Positions 1 to 8,834 of a stretch of DNA of 64,000 nucleotides are shown piece by piece. This DNA comes from [Clostridium] clostridioforme AGR2157 (GTDB lineage: Bacteria; Bacillota; Clostridia; Lachnospirales; Lachnospiraceae), in assembly GCF_000424325.1 (NCBI RefSeq), contig NZ_AUJR01000022.1, positions 19,168 to 83,167 on the forward strand, in the 5' to 3' direction. A program made the position numbers and the translations under genes. The notes beneath the pieces are model-generated. The model had not been told where the DNA came from and made no database searches. It saw only the letters and a list, made by a program, of their open reading frames with translations. Numbering within the stretch: position 1 is the first letter of the stretch; each line of letters begins with the position of its first letter.

Positions 1-929
1 TTGCCCTTGGACTTGCTCATCTTACCGTCGCCCTGCAGCAGCCATGGATGGCCAAATACCTGCTTGGGAAGGGGTAGGCCCAGGGCCATCAGGAAAATGG
101 GCCAGTAAATGGTATGGAAACGGATGATATCCTTTCCAATCAGATGCAGGTCAGCGGGCCAGTACTTCTTAAACTGGTCTGTACTGCTGCCGCCGCAATC
201 ATATCCGATACCGGTGATATAGTTGGTCAGGGCATCCAGCCATACATAGGTCACATGCTTGGGATCAAAATCAACCGGTATGCCCCAGCTGAAGGTGGTC
301 CTGGACACGCACAAATCCTGAAGTCCCGGAAGAAGGAAGTTGTTCATCATCTCATTCTTCCTGGATACGGGCTGGATGAACTCCGGATGCTCATTGATAT
401 ACTCGATCAGCCTGGGGGCGTACTTGCTCATGCGGAAGAAATATGACTCCTCCTTGGCAGGTTTTACCTCACGTCCGCAGTCCGGACACTTGCCGTCCAC
501 CAGCTGGGATTCGGTGAAAAAGGACTCGCAGGGAGTGCAGTACAGCCCTTCGTAATAACCCTTATAGATATCGCCCTGGTCGTAAAGCTTCTTGAAAATC
601 TTCTGCACCTGGGCCTCGTGGTCCTGGTCCGTGGTGCGGATGAATTTATCATAGGAAGTGTTCATCAAATCCCAAATCCGCTTAATCTCAGCGGCTGCCT
701 TGTCCACGAATTCCTTGGGAGTCACACCGGATGCCTCAGCCTTTTCCTCAATCTTCTGTCCATGCTCGTCCGTACCTGTCTGGAAGAACACGTCATATCC
801 CTGCTCCCTCTTATATCTGGCTATGCTGTCAGCCAGAATGATTTCATAGGTATTGCCGATATGTGGCTTTCCGGAAGCATAGGCAATGGCCGTGGTAATA
901 TAATATGTTTTTTTACAATCCTGACACAT
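1..929 (-). CDS. metG: Methionyl-tRNA synthetase, N-terminal part (cut by window edge)
   Basis: Charges tRNA-Met with methionine in the cytoplasm. The reverse strand from the ATG at 929 reads [20 protein letters not shown] and then PHIGN, the class I HIGH-type signature, at about residues 22-26. A four-cysteine zinc knuckle (CTPCES, then CPDCG) lies in the connective peptide near residues 130-150. The KMSKS loop is encoded right at the left edge, so only the anticodon-binding and C-terminal parts are missing. A weak purine-rich site (AGAGGG) precedes the start. No T-box or SAM leader is visible upstream. The family call is secure; the start is less so, because the first CxxC is an unusual N-terminus. 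Confidence 0.95.
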   Translation of the reverse strand, partial: MCQDCKKTYYITTAIAYASGKPHIGNTYEIILADSIARYKREQGYDVFFQTGTDEHGQKIEEKAEASGVTPKEFVDKAAAEIKRIWDLMNTSYDKFIRTTDQDHEAQVQKIFKKLYDQGDIYKGYYEGLYCTPCESFFTESQLVDGKCPDCGREVKPAKEESYFFRMSKYAPRLIEYINEHPEFIQPVSRKNEMMNNFLLPGLQDLCVSRTTFSWGIPVDFDPKHVTYVWLDALTNYITGIGYDCGGSSTDQFKKYWPADLHLIGKDIIRFHTIYWPIFLMALGLPLPKQVFGHPWLLQGDGKMSKSKG

Positions 930-1127
930 ATGATTAATTCCCTCTTTTTCTGAGCGGAAGCTAAGGGCCGGGGCAGAGCAGTTCTTAAAAATGCTCCGGC
1001 GGCCCCAGCGCCCAATCCGCTTATTTTAATAGTTTTAAGTATAAGCGTTTCCCCCATGTTCGTCAAGACGTGCCCCCTGTTTTTTCCCTCCTTGGAAGGC
1101 CCTGCCAGTTTTTTCACTGCTCATAAG

Positions 1128-1156
1128 TTGTAATTTCCGCTCATATACTATATAAT
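1128..1156 (+). promoter_or_regulatory. Sigma-A type promoter for the DUF885 lipoprotein gene
   Basis: TTGTAA (1128-1133), a 17-bp spacer and a perfect TATAAT (1151-1156) lie about 50 bp before the start at 1205. No other gene is nearby in this direction. Confidence 0.65.
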
Positions 1157-1204
1157 GTCGTAATACAAAACAGAACAGACACCCCAATGGAGGATTTGTT
1201 TAGA

Positions 1205-3103
1205 ATGAGACAACGAAAAACCATATTTTTACAATATCTTTTATCCCTGCTCCTGGTTATCTGCCTGACAGCCGGATGCGTGGCACCTGCGCATCCTCAG
1301 GCTTCCGCTCCTCAGGCAAAGGAATCCGCTGCACAGGAAAGTACCCAGTCCTATGAACAATATGAGAAAAAGACCATTGATGCCCAGGCGTCCTTTGACC
1401 AGCTGACCAACGACCTGTTCCTGGACGAAGTTGACAATTCCCTTATCACGCTTCACTACACCCTGGCCAATCCCGCCGCCTACGGCATCACTGACTACGA
1501 TAAAACCCTGGGGACCGTATCCCTGGAGGACAGTAAACAGGCTCTTAATGATGCCAAATCCCTGAAAGTACAATTAAATGATATTGACAGCCGCCTGCTC
1601 CGTGAGGACCAGCTGCTCACATACAACATCCTGTCATCCTATTTAAATACCATGCTGGACAGTGAAGGACTGGAGCTCTACGACCAGCCTCTTTCCTCTT
1701 CCCTGGGCATACAGGCGCAGCTTCCCATACTTCTGTCCGAGTATGTATTCTACAATAAACAGGACGTAGAGGATTATCTTTCCCTACTATCCTCCATTGA
1801 CACCTACTATGACAGCATCATCGCCTTTGAAAAGGAAAAAGCCGATGCCGGACTGGGGCTGTGCGACACGGTCATCGACCGTATCCTCAAATCCTGCAAC
1901 GCCTATCTTCTGGACGCGGACCACAGCTTCATGGCAGAAACATTTGCGGAGCGTCTGGAGCAGGTGGAGGGACTGACAAAGCAGGAAAAGGAGGATTTCA
2001 TTGCCAGGAACCATACTGCCATTGACGAACACTTCGTGCCTGCATACCAGAAGCTGATTGAGGGGCTGACTCCCCTGAAAGGCACCGGAACCAACGATAA
2101 GGGGCTGTATTATTTCCCCCAGGGCAAGAAATATTACCAGTATTTGGTGAACGCGTATACCGGCACTTCCTATCAGGATATCCCGGCCCTGAAAAAAGCC
2201 ATGAGCAGCCAGATGATGGATGACCTGACTGCCATGGATGAACTGCTGACTGAAAATCCCGCCCTGGCGAAAAAACTGTACTCCTACTCCTTCGCCCTCA
2301 CCGATCCCAACCAGATTCTGGAGGACCTGAGGAAACAGTGCGCAAAGGATTTCCCGGCCATCGAGGATTACACATGCAGCATTAAAAATGTACCCGCTGC
2401 CCTGGAAGCCACCCTGAGCCCGGCCTTCTACCTGACCGTGCCCATTGACCGCCCCCAGGACAATTCCATCTACATCAACAACGGAAGCACCAACACTGCC
2501 AGGAACCTGTACTCCACCCTGGCCCACGAGGGTTATCCAGGCCACATGTACCAAACCCTCTATTTCAACAAACATAACACCTGCAACCTGCGTAAGCTCC
2601 TGAGCTTCAACAGCTATTCAGAAGGCTGGGCCACCTATGTGGAATACTATTCCTACAGCCTGAACAACGGACTGGACCCGGACCTGGGAGAGCTGCTCCG
2701 GCACAATGCCGCCTTCACCCTTGCCCTGTACGCCATCCTGGATGTAAATATCCACTATGAAGGCTGGGACATCACGCAGGTGGAGGATTACTTAAACCAC
2801 TACTTCCGCATCAGCGATTCCTCTGTCATTACCACCATCTATTATGACATTGCGGAGAATCCGGCCAATTACCTGGAGTATTATGTGGGCTATCTGGAAA
2901 TCCTGGGCATGCAGCGCGAGGCCAAAAAAAGCCTTGGCAGCCGCTATACCAACATGGAATTCAACCGCTTCCTCCTGGATATAGGCCCGGCTCCCTTCAG
3001 CGTCATTAAACCCTATTTCGCGGAGTGGCTGGCGCAGCAGAATACGACCAGTACACATTCCAAACCAGACGCGTATAATAATGTAACCAGAAAAAAAGCC
3101 TGA
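1205..3103 (+). CDS. DUF885-family zinc peptidase lipoprotein
   Basis: Probable membrane-anchored extracellular metallopeptidase. Residues 1-20 form a signal peptide ending in the lipobox LTAGC, so the mature protein should be lipidated at that cysteine. HEGYPGH at residues 441-447 is the zinc-binding signature of DUF885 proteins, and a later glutamate in SEGWATYVEY fits the third ligand. At 632 aa it has normal length. The start at 1205 (MRQRKTIF) is preferred to the in-frame ATG at 1187 because the GGAGG site (1189-1193) overlaps the latter and is 11 bp from the former. It is a single-gene unit with its own promoter and a hairpin after the stop. The substrate is unknown. Confidence 0.88.
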   Translation: MRQRKTIFLQYLLSLLLVICLTAGCVAPAHPQASAPQAKESAAQESTQSYEQYEKKTIDAQASFDQLTNDLFLDEVDNSLITLHYTLANPAAYGITDYDKTLGTVSLEDSKQALNDAKSLKVQLNDIDSRLLREDQLLTYNILSSYLNTMLDSEGLELYDQPLSSSLGIQAQLPILLSEYVFYNKQDVEDYLSLLSSIDTYYDSIIAFEKEKADAGLGLCDTVIDRILKSCNAYLLDADHSFMAETFAERLEQVEGLTKQEKEDFIARNHTAIDEHFVPAYQKLIEGLTPLKGTGTNDKGLYYFPQGKKYYQYLVNAYTGTSYQDIPALKKAMSSQMMDDLTAMDELLTENPALAKKLYSYSFALTDPNQILEDLRKQCAKDFPAIEDYTCSIKNVPAALEATLSPAFYLTVPIDRPQDNSIYINNGSTNTARNLYSTLAHEGYPGHMYQTLYFNKHNTCNLRKLLSFNSYSEGWATYVEYYSYSLNNGLDPDLGELLRHNAAFTLALYAILDVNIHYEGWDITQVEDYLNHYFRISDSSVITTIYYDIAENPANYLEYYVGYLEILGMQREAKKSLGSRYTNMEFNRFLLDIGPAPFSVIKPYFAEWLAQQNTTSTHSKPDAYNNVTRKKA

Positions 3104-3113
3104 AAACAGAAAC

Positions 3114-3155
3114 ATCCCGGCACAGGGCTGCAATAACGCTTCCCCATGCCGGGAT
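3114..3155. terminator. Hairpin between convergent genes
   Basis: A perfect 9-bp stem (ATCCCGGCA at 3114-3122 with TGCCGGGAT at 3147-3155) lies between the convergent DUF885 and spoVT genes. On the minus strand it is followed by T-rich sequence, so it may serve both genes. Confidence 0.55.
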
Positions 3156-3181
3156 ACCACTGAAAAATCCATATATAACGG

Positions 3182-3730
3182 TTAACCTTCCATCTGCCGT
3201 CCCAGAAACCCGGCAGCCGTGGATGCCAGCTTCATCTCAGCGTCCCCGAACTTGGCCCTTGGCTCACGGCTCATGAGAGCCACGGCTCCAATGGCATCGC
3301 CTTCGCAGATAATAGGCGCCACCACCTGGGTACTGATTCCCTCCAGCTCCTCGTCCACTAACTGGATGAATGCCTTATCTTCCCTGGCAGCGACGACAGT
3401 GCTGCGCTCATTGATTGCCTGTTCCAGCTGACGGCTGATATTCTTCTGGAGCAGGTCCTTCTTGGCCCCTCCTGCTACAGCTATGACCTGGTCCCTGTCC
3501 GTGATGCATACGAAAAGGCCGGTGGACTGTGCCATGGCCTCTGCATACTGCACGGCAAATGAGGTGAGCTCCATCATAGGCGAGTATTTCTTAAGGATGA
3601 TTTCTCCTTCTCTGTCTGTGAATATCTCTAACGGCGTACCTTCCCTGAGCCTCAAGGTCCTTCGAATTTCTTTTGGAATTACCACACGGCCCAGATCATC
3701 AATTCTTCTGACTATTCCTGTAGCTTTCAT
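3182..3730 (-). CDS. spoVT: Stage V sporulation protein T (AbrB-type regulator)
   Basis: Transcriptional regulator of forespore genes late in sporulation. The N-terminus MKATGIVRRIDDLGRVVIPK is the SpoVT/AbrB swapped-hairpin DNA-binding domain. Residues from about 55 onwards form a GAF-like domain (for example GLFVCITDRDQVIAVAGG). At 182 aa it is close to the Bacillus protein (178 aa). The ATG at 3730 is preferred over a TTG six bases upstream because a GGAGG site sits 10 bp ahead of it. It is transcribed towards the DUF885 gene and ends at the shared hairpin. It is strong evidence that the host makes endospores. Confidence 0.96.
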   Translation of the reverse strand: MKATGIVRRIDDLGRVVIPKEIRRTLRLREGTPLEIFTDREGEIILKKYSPMMELTSFAVQYAEAMAQSTGLFVCITDRDQVIAVAGGAKKDLLQKNISRQLEQAINERSTVVAAREDKAFIQLVDEELEGISTQVVAPIICEGDAIGAVALMSREPRAKFGDAEMKLASTAAGFLGRQMEG

Positions 3731-3837
3731 AAACAAAATTCCTCCATTTTACTTTCTGTCATTTATCTTCTTTGTTGCCCGTAAATGTAGTATCTGTAAA
3801 ACAGAGGAATTTATACTTAAAGTAACCTTCAAAGTAA

Positions 3838-4914
3838 TTATGAGGTTTTAAGGTCAGGAACTGATTTTATTTTTTTGTGGTCGCCCCGGTCAGTGACTAC
3901 CTCGTATCCTATGGACGCCATCCTGCGTTTTAATTCTTTAATATTGGCTGCCGCCTCCACGCCTGTGCTGATTTTATTGTCGTAAAGCATGTACTTTTTT
4001 CTCACTTCCAGGGGAGACAGATTTGGCATTACCACATTGGCCCCTGCCATCACGCCCTGTTCCCTTCCATCCGGCTCTATGGTCCCCAGGGCCGTGGTGG
4101 CAGGCAGGAGCACATCCGGCAGCATGAGCCGCACAATGGACAGCAGCAGAAGGGTCTGGCGCAGGGTGCCGGCCGGCCTGTCCTTAAAGGGGGTATCGTG
4201 ATGGGGGATAAACGGACCGATTCCCACCATCTCCGGCTGAAGGCTGTGCATAAATTCCAGGTCCTCCGCAATATGGGCGGTGGTCTGATACGGCGAGCCT
4301 GCCATGATTCCGCAGCCGGTCTGATAGCCAATGGCTTTCAGGTTATGCAGACATTCCTTCCTGTGCTCAGAAGACATCTGAGGCGGATGGAGACTGGCAT
4401 AATGACATGGGCTGGCTGTCTCGTGGCGAAGCAGATAACGGTCTGCCCCCGCATCAAACCAGCGCTTATAGGTATCGTACCCTTTTTCACCCACAGACAG
4501 TGTGACCGCACAGTCCGGGTACTGCTTTTTAATGCATTCCACCAGATAGGCAATCTTCTCATCCGTAAACCATGGGTCCTCGCCGCCCTGAAGCACAAAG
4601 GTCCGAAATCCCAGTCCATAGCCGATGCGGCAGCACTCCATAATCTGCTCCGGTGACAGCCTGTAGCGGGAAGCCTTCTGGTTGCTTCGCCGGATACCGC
4701 AATAGTAGCAGTCGTTTTTACAATAATTAGTAAATTCCATAAGTCCCCGGACATATATCCTGTTTCCGTAATTAGCCAAAGCAGCCTCCCTGGCTTTTCC
4801 ATACAGATATGAGTCCTCCTCCCCTATGTTATCAAGCAGGAAAATGAATTCCTCCCTGGAAAGCATATGGGACTTGTCCAGTTTATCCACCAGCGTGATC
4901 ACCCGCTCCATCAT
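3838..4914 (-). CDS. hydE: [FeFe]-hydrogenase H-cluster maturase HydE (radical SAM)
   Basis: Radical SAM enzyme that helps build the di-iron subcluster of [FeFe] hydrogenase. The CX3CX2C cluster motif (CKNDCYYC) is at residues 65-72, followed by family blocks LQGGEDP, ADRYLLRHETASP and VGIGPFIPHHDTP, all in HydE order. At 358 aa it has the usual length. The start at 4914 (MMERV) follows AGAGGTG and fits the family N-terminus; an in-frame ATG at 4944 lacks a ribosome site. HydF, HydG and the hydrogenase are not in the window, but the divergent gene encodes a TM1266-type protein, a frequent Hyd-cluster partner. Transcription appears to be controlled by a leader terminator at 4974-5004. Confidence 0.93.
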   Translation of the reverse strand: MMERVITLVDKLDKSHMLSREEFIFLLDNIGEEDSYLYGKAREAALANYGNRIYVRGLMEFTNYCKNDCYYCGIRRSNQKASRYRLSPEQIMECCRIGYGLGFRTFVLQGGEDPWFTDEKIAYLVECIKKQYPDCAVTLSVGEKGYDTYKRWFDAGADRYLLRHETASPCHYASLHPPQMSSEHRKECLHNLKAIGYQTGCGIMAGSPYQTTAHIAEDLEFMHSLQPEMVGIGPFIPHHDTPFKDRPAGTLRQTLLLLSIVRLMLPDVLLPATTALGTIEPDGREQGVMAGANVVMPNLSPLEVRKKYMLYDNKISTGVEAAANIKELKRRMASIGYEVVTDRGDHKKIKSVPDLKTS

Positions 4915-4973
4915 GCACCTCTTGTACACACAACTTTCACCCATTAGAGACGTGCGCCGCTAGGCGCACATAC

Positions 4974-5004
4974 AAAAAACCTCTCTCTGATATTCAGAGA
5001 GAGG
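4974..5004 (-). terminator. Intrinsic terminator in the hydE 5' leader
   Basis: A perfect 10-bp stem (CCTCTCTCTG with CAGAGAGAGG, loop of 5) is followed on the minus strand by six T. It lies 60 bp upstream of the chosen hydE start with no gene in front of it, so it should act as an attenuator and not as the end of an operon. Confidence 0.75.
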
Positions 5005-5098
5005 AAATAATCAGCGGCAAACCACACAAACCGGCTCCTGCACAGCCAGGACAATTCCGCTCTCTCTTTATCTCAGGGTTGCTTTGCATCAGAGAAAG
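5005..5098 (-). promoter_or_regulatory. Structured leader upstream of hydE, candidate riboswitch or attenuator
   Basis: On the minus strand this stretch has a hairpin at 5066-5098 (CTTTCTC with GAGATAAAG). It is followed by a domain closed by AGCGG/CCGCT (5057-5061 with 5013-5017) that contains TCCTG/CAGGA. The AGAGAGAG part next to the closing stem is complementary to the 5' arm of the terminator at 4974-5004, so an antiterminator can form. I could not match it to a known riboswitch class. Together with the chosen start this explains the 390 bp gap between hydE and the TM1266-type gene; no other feature was seen there. Confidence 0.45.
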
Positions 5099-5303
5099 GT
5101 TCTATTTAGTTACTACCATCATATCCCAGCCAGAAGGAAAAAGCAAGGGTTAAAAAATTATCTTGTCCTGTGCTTTGTTTGGGCTTTACGAAAGGTCAAT
5201 GCCCGTGATATCATAACCACAGATAACTTCGGCTCGCGCAAAAGCATGTATCTGGCTATTGCAGAAGCCTGCCGGGTAGAAAACAATAAGGAGGACATAC
5301 TTT

Positions 5304-5555
5304 ATGGAAGACCGTCTGGCTGTCATCAGCTGCATCATCAGCAATCCTGATTCCGTGGCAACGGTAAATGAAAAATTCCACCTTCAGTCCAGTCTGATTA
5401 TTGCCCGCCTGGGTGTTCCCTGCCGGGATTACGGGGTCTCCGTCATCAGCGTGGTCCTGCACGGAACCCAGAACCAAATCAGTTCCTTTGCCGGGGACCT
5501 GGGAAAGGTGGACGGTGTAAAGGTAAAATCAATTCAGGTGCCGGTCAACAAGTAA
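5304..5555 (+). CDS. TM1266-type iron-only hydrogenase system regulator
   Basis: Small ACT-like protein (83 aa) of the family that accompanies HydE, HydF and HydG maturases and is presumed to regulate hydrogenase genes. It starts MEDRLAVISCIISNPDSVA, has a central REYGV-like turn seen here as CRDYGVSVISVVL, and ends KVKSIQVPVNK, matching that family's beta-alpha-beta pattern. A strong AAGGAGGA site precedes the ATG. It is divergent from hydE, which supports the call. DNA binding is not evident from the sequence, and the regulatory role comes from the family name only. Confidence 0.85.
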   Translation: MEDRLAVISCIISNPDSVATVNEKFHLQSSLIIARLGVPCRDYGVSVISVVLHGTQNQISSFAGDLGKVDGVKVKSIQVPVNK

Positions 5556-5572
5556 AAGAAAGGGAACAACCC

Positions 5573-5890
5573 ATGGAACATTTGGAATGGCTGCTGTCTC
5601 TGGCAGCAAACACCGCAATCATTATTTTTGAATTTATCGGCGTGGGTATCATCATATACTCAGGTCTCACAAGCTTCCTTAAATTTCTCCGCAGGTCCCC
5701 CGACACCAAGATTTATCTGGCAAAGGGCCTGGCCATGGGGCTGGAATTCAAGATGGGAAGTGAAATCCTGCGCACGGTTGTGGTCCGTGAGTGGAAGGAA
5801 ATAGGAATTGTGGCCGGAATCATTGCGCTGAGGTCCGCCCTTACCTTCCTGATTCACTGGGAAATCAAAGAAGAGGAACGGGCCGAATAA
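5573..5890 (+). CDS. DUF1622 family membrane protein
   Basis: A 105-aa protein with two predicted membrane helices: residues about 10-35 (IIIFEFIGVGIIIYSGL) and about 75-97 (EIGIVAGIIALRSALTFLIH). Between them is a conserved basic and amphipathic stretch containing LAKGLAMGLEFKMGSEILRT, typical of DUF1622. It starts 17 bp after the TM1266-type gene and is probably co-transcribed with it. Function is unknown. Confidence 0.85.
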   Translation: MEHLEWLLSLAANTAIIIFEFIGVGIIIYSGLTSFLKFLRRSPDTKIYLAKGLAMGLEFKMGSEILRTVVVREWKEIGIVAGIIALRSALTFLIHWEIKEEERAE

Positions 5891-5912
5891 GCGCCAAAAA
5901 CATCTCCCTTCC

Positions 5913-6773
5913 TCATGACTTGCAAATAAACCGCTCCCCTGCCATAAGGGCCTCCATGCGGTCCAGGCGCTCATGCATCAGCTCATGCCAGATGCTTTCG
6001 TCCACAAACGGATTATGGGTATCTGTAATCTCCCCAATCAGCGGGACGATTCCCACCTGATTGGTGTGGGAAGGAAGGCAGATGTCCACATGAAGCCGAT
6101 CCATCATCCTCAGGCTTTCGCAGAATTCCTTCTGAAGGCTCAGGGGCAGTCCGTTCTGTTCCAGAAACTCCCTGGAGAGGGTGTTAAGCCCTACCCCGCC
6201 GTGTATCCCGCAGGTATAGCTCCTGCCGTCCTTATCCTTCACGTCAAATATCATGGAGGTACAGCCCGGGGTGTGTCCCGGCGTGGAAATGGTACGTACG
6301 GAAACATTTCCCTGCACAATAGGTTTGTCATCCGAATAAATCTCATCCGGTTCAATATCACCGCAGGTATATCCGTCGCTGCAAATCAGATCCTTACGCT
6401 CATGTATCATGAACAAATCCCGCTCTCCCAGATAAACTCTGGCTCCGGTCAGTTCCTTCATGGTCCTGGCTGCTCCTATATGATCTGCATGGGCATGGGT
6501 CAGAAGAATTTTCTTAATATCCATTGGGTCGTATCCCAGGCTTCGGATGCATTCTAACATCAGATAGCACGTCTCATGCATGGCCGTATCTATAAGAATC
6601 AGCCCGGCTCCTGTATCAATGAGATAGCAGGCCACCCAGTCATTGCCGGACACATAATAGACGCCCGGCGCCATCCGAAAGGGCGGCAGATAACTGACCC
6701 AGGGGGTGCGGCAGCACCGTTCCATCAGCTGCCGGGGAGGAAGGCTCGTGGTCGAAGTACTGTTAAGTGGCAT
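5913..6773 (-). CDS. Metallo-beta-lactamase-fold hydrolase
   Basis: Zinc hydrolase of the MBL superfamily, 286 aa. The binuclear zinc motif THAHADHIGA is followed by further ligand histidines in STPGHTPGC and PSHTNQ, in the order seen in subclass B3-like and lactonase-like members. No signal peptide is obvious, so it is probably cytosolic. It begins directly after the tctA stop (TAAATG) with a GGAGG site inside the end of tctA, so it is the last gene of the tct operon. Context suggests it hydrolyses the imported carboxylate or a derivative such as a lactone or ester; the substrate cannot be told from sequence. Confidence 0.85.
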   Translation of the reverse strand: MPLNSTSTTSLPPRQLMERCCRTPWVSYLPPFRMAPGVYYVSGNDWVACYLIDTGAGLILIDTAMHETCYLMLECIRSLGYDPMDIKKILLTHAHADHIGAARTMKELTGARVYLGERDLFMIHERKDLICSDGYTCGDIEPDEIYSDDKPIVQGNVSVRTISTPGHTPGCTSMIFDVKDKDGRSYTCGIHGGVGLNTLSREFLEQNGLPLSLQKEFCESLRMMDRLHVDICLPSHTNQVGIVPLIGEITDTHNPFVDESIWHELMHERLDRMEALMAGERFICKS

Positions 6774-8279
6774 TTAATTGGCCTCCTTTTGTTTATTATT
6801 TTTTGTTTTCCCAAGCAGTGCGCAAAACATTGGCGAAAATACACACCCTATCCCTATGAGCATCAGCACACAGGATATGGGTCTTGTGAAGAATGCGGCT
6901 GCACTGCCTGAATACTGAAATGCCTTCAGCATATTGCTCTCCAGGGTAGGTCCCAGGATAAAGGCCAGAATCAAAGGCGCTGTGGGCAGTCCTCCATAGC
7001 TCATCATCAGGCCGATGACAACAAACACCAGCATCATACCGCATTTGTATAAGCTGCTGGAATCCACGTATGCGCTCACAAAGGAAATAATGATAAGGGC
7101 CGGATACATATAGTGGTACGGAACCTTGAGAATCAGCGGAAATACCCGCATCCCCAGAGCCTGGAGAATCAGTATCAGCACAGCGCACACCATGACAGTG
7201 GCAAACATAAGGTAGACCACATTTCCGCTGTTCTTAAATACCATGGGCCCCATCTCCAGCCCGTGAATCGTAAGTGCCCCAATCAGCAGGGCTGTGGTGG
7301 AATCACCGGGAATGCCCAGGGCAGCCATGGGAATCATGGAGCCGCCGATGGCCGCGTTGTTGGATACCTCAGAAGCCCAGATACCGTCAGGACATCCTTT
7401 GCCGAACATCTCAGGCGTCCTGGAACCATTCCTGGCGCTGGAGTAGGCCACAAGATTGGACAGTCCCGACCCCATGCCGGGAAGGAAACCGATTCCCAGG
7501 CCAATGCCAAAGGAGCGGACAATGTTCACAAACTGAGCCTTTATTTCCTTTAACGTGATTCCCAGGCCCTTGATTGATTTTGTATCCACGTCCGGCAGGG
7601 CGCCGAATCCCTTGCCGTATTCCTCAACGATTCGGGCCACCCCAAAAATACCAATCAGTACAATGGTCATCCCCAGACCGCTCATAAGGTACATGTTGCC
7701 GAACACAAACCTGGGCTCTGCATCAATGGGGGAATATCCCACAGAGGCAAACAGCAGGCCGATGGACGCGGAAGCAAGTCCCTTAAACATATTACCCTTG
7801 GAAATGGCCAAGACCATGGTTATAGCAACGAAGCAGAGTGAAAAATACTCCCACGGACCCAGGGCAAAGGCAATATCTGCTATTTTCTGGCTTAACAGGG
7901 CTCCCAGTATGGCGCTGAAAAAGGTTCCCAGGAAGGACGCCACCATGCCGATGGCCAGGGCCTTGCCCGCCTTGCCTGCCTGGGCCATGGGATAGCCGTC
8001 AAAACAGGTTGCCACCGCGGAAGCGGAGCCGGGTATTCCCAGAAGTACGGATCCGATAAATGCCCCTGAACAGCCGCCCACCCATAGGGCTATGAGGAAT
8101 ACCACTGCGCTTCCAGCATTCATGGTATATGTAAGCGGCATGAAAAGCATGACGGCCAAGGTTCCGGAAAGTCCGGGAATGGCCCCGAATATAAGACCGA
8201 TGACCGTTGCCCCAAACATCAGAACCAGATTGAAGGGCTGGGTAATCTGCCCGGCGATATAAGGTAAAAATTCTATCAT
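6774..8279 (-). CDS. tctA: Tripartite tricarboxylate transporter, large permease TctA
   Basis: Large membrane subunit (501 aa, about 12 helices) of a TctABC secondary transporter that takes up carboxylates. The conserved TctA blocks GAIPGLSGTLAVML near the N-terminus and GLGIGFLPGMGSGLSN near residue 270 are both present, as is SNNAAIGGSMIPMAALGIPG. It lies 12 bp after tctB and abuts the hydrolase gene, so the four genes form one operon. Confidence 0.95.
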   Translation of the reverse strand: MIEFLPYIAGQITQPFNLVLMFGATVIGLIFGAIPGLSGTLAVMLFMPLTYTMNAGSAVVFLIALWVGGCSGAFIGSVLLGIPGSASAVATCFDGYPMAQAGKAGKALAIGMVASFLGTFFSAILGALLSQKIADIAFALGPWEYFSLCFVAITMVLAISKGNMFKGLASASIGLLFASVGYSPIDAEPRFVFGNMYLMSGLGMTIVLIGIFGVARIVEEYGKGFGALPDVDTKSIKGLGITLKEIKAQFVNIVRSFGIGLGIGFLPGMGSGLSNLVAYSSARNGSRTPEMFGKGCPDGIWASEVSNNAAIGGSMIPMAALGIPGDSTTALLIGALTIHGLEMGPMVFKNSGNVVYLMFATVMVCAVLILILQALGMRVFPLILKVPYHYMYPALIIISFVSAYVDSSSLYKCGMMLVFVVIGLMMSYGGLPTAPLILAFILGPTLESNMLKAFQYSGSAAAFFTRPISCVLMLIGIGCVFSPMFCALLGKTKNNKQKEAN

Positions 8280-8291
8280 ACGTGCCCCCTC

Positions 8292-8756
8292 CTATTCAAA
8301 CAGCATGCCTGATGGCAGTGTGAGCCCGAAGGCGTATACATAAATCACATAAATGATCACTGCCACTGCCACGGAAAACAGTATCCTTCCTTTAAGGGTG
8401 GATGAACCGCCTCCTGCAAACATGGTTGTGAGCACATACAGGGCTGCTGGTGTGGCAATCAGATAACCTGCCGCTGTCATGGCCGCTATGTAAGCCGCTA
8501 TTATAATAAGGGACGCCCCCATTCTCCCCCATCCTGCTTTTACCATATATGCCTTCTCTTCTTTTTTGCTCAAGGTACTCTCCGCCAATATACCCAGACC
8601 GCATACAGTGAAACCGAAAGCCGCAATGGAGGGCAGCATCCTGGGCCCTGGATAGGCAGCTGTAATGGGGGTGGAAAAGGTAGTGGTCATCAGGAACACC
8701 ACGGCTCCCAACAGAATTAACACAGCGCCTGTTATCTGGTCTCTTTTTATTCTCAC
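8292..8756 (-). CDS. tctB: Tripartite tricarboxylate transporter, small permease TctB
   Basis: Small membrane subunit of the TctABC system: 154 aa with about four hydrophobic helices, including AVLILLGAVVFLMTT at the N-terminus. The start codon is GTG. Sequence conservation in TctB is low, so the call rests on size, topology and position between tctC and tctA. Confidence 0.9.
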   Translation of the reverse strand: MRIKRDQITGAVLILLGAVVFLMTTTFSTPITAAYPGPRMLPSIAAFGFTVCGLGILAESTLSKKEEKAYMVKAGWGRMGASLIIIAAYIAAMTAAGYLIATPAALYVLTTMFAGGGSSTLKGRILFSVAVAVIIYVIYVYAFGLTLPSGMLFE

Positions 8757-8834
8757 GGCATCTCGCCCCTTTCCTGATATTGCTTATACCTGCTTTTCTT
8801 CATCATGCGCCTTATGCGCATGTCTTCATTCCTG

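Noticed and set aside
1787..2575. 262-codon open frame antisense to the DUF885 gene
   Set aside because: Gly/Val/Gln-rich shadow of a gene with clear peptidase motifs on the other strand; no ribosome site.
5084..5350. 88-codon ORF upstream of the TM1266-type gene
   Set aside because: It overlaps the TM1266-type start in another frame and covers the regulatory region. It lacks a family match and its own translation signal.
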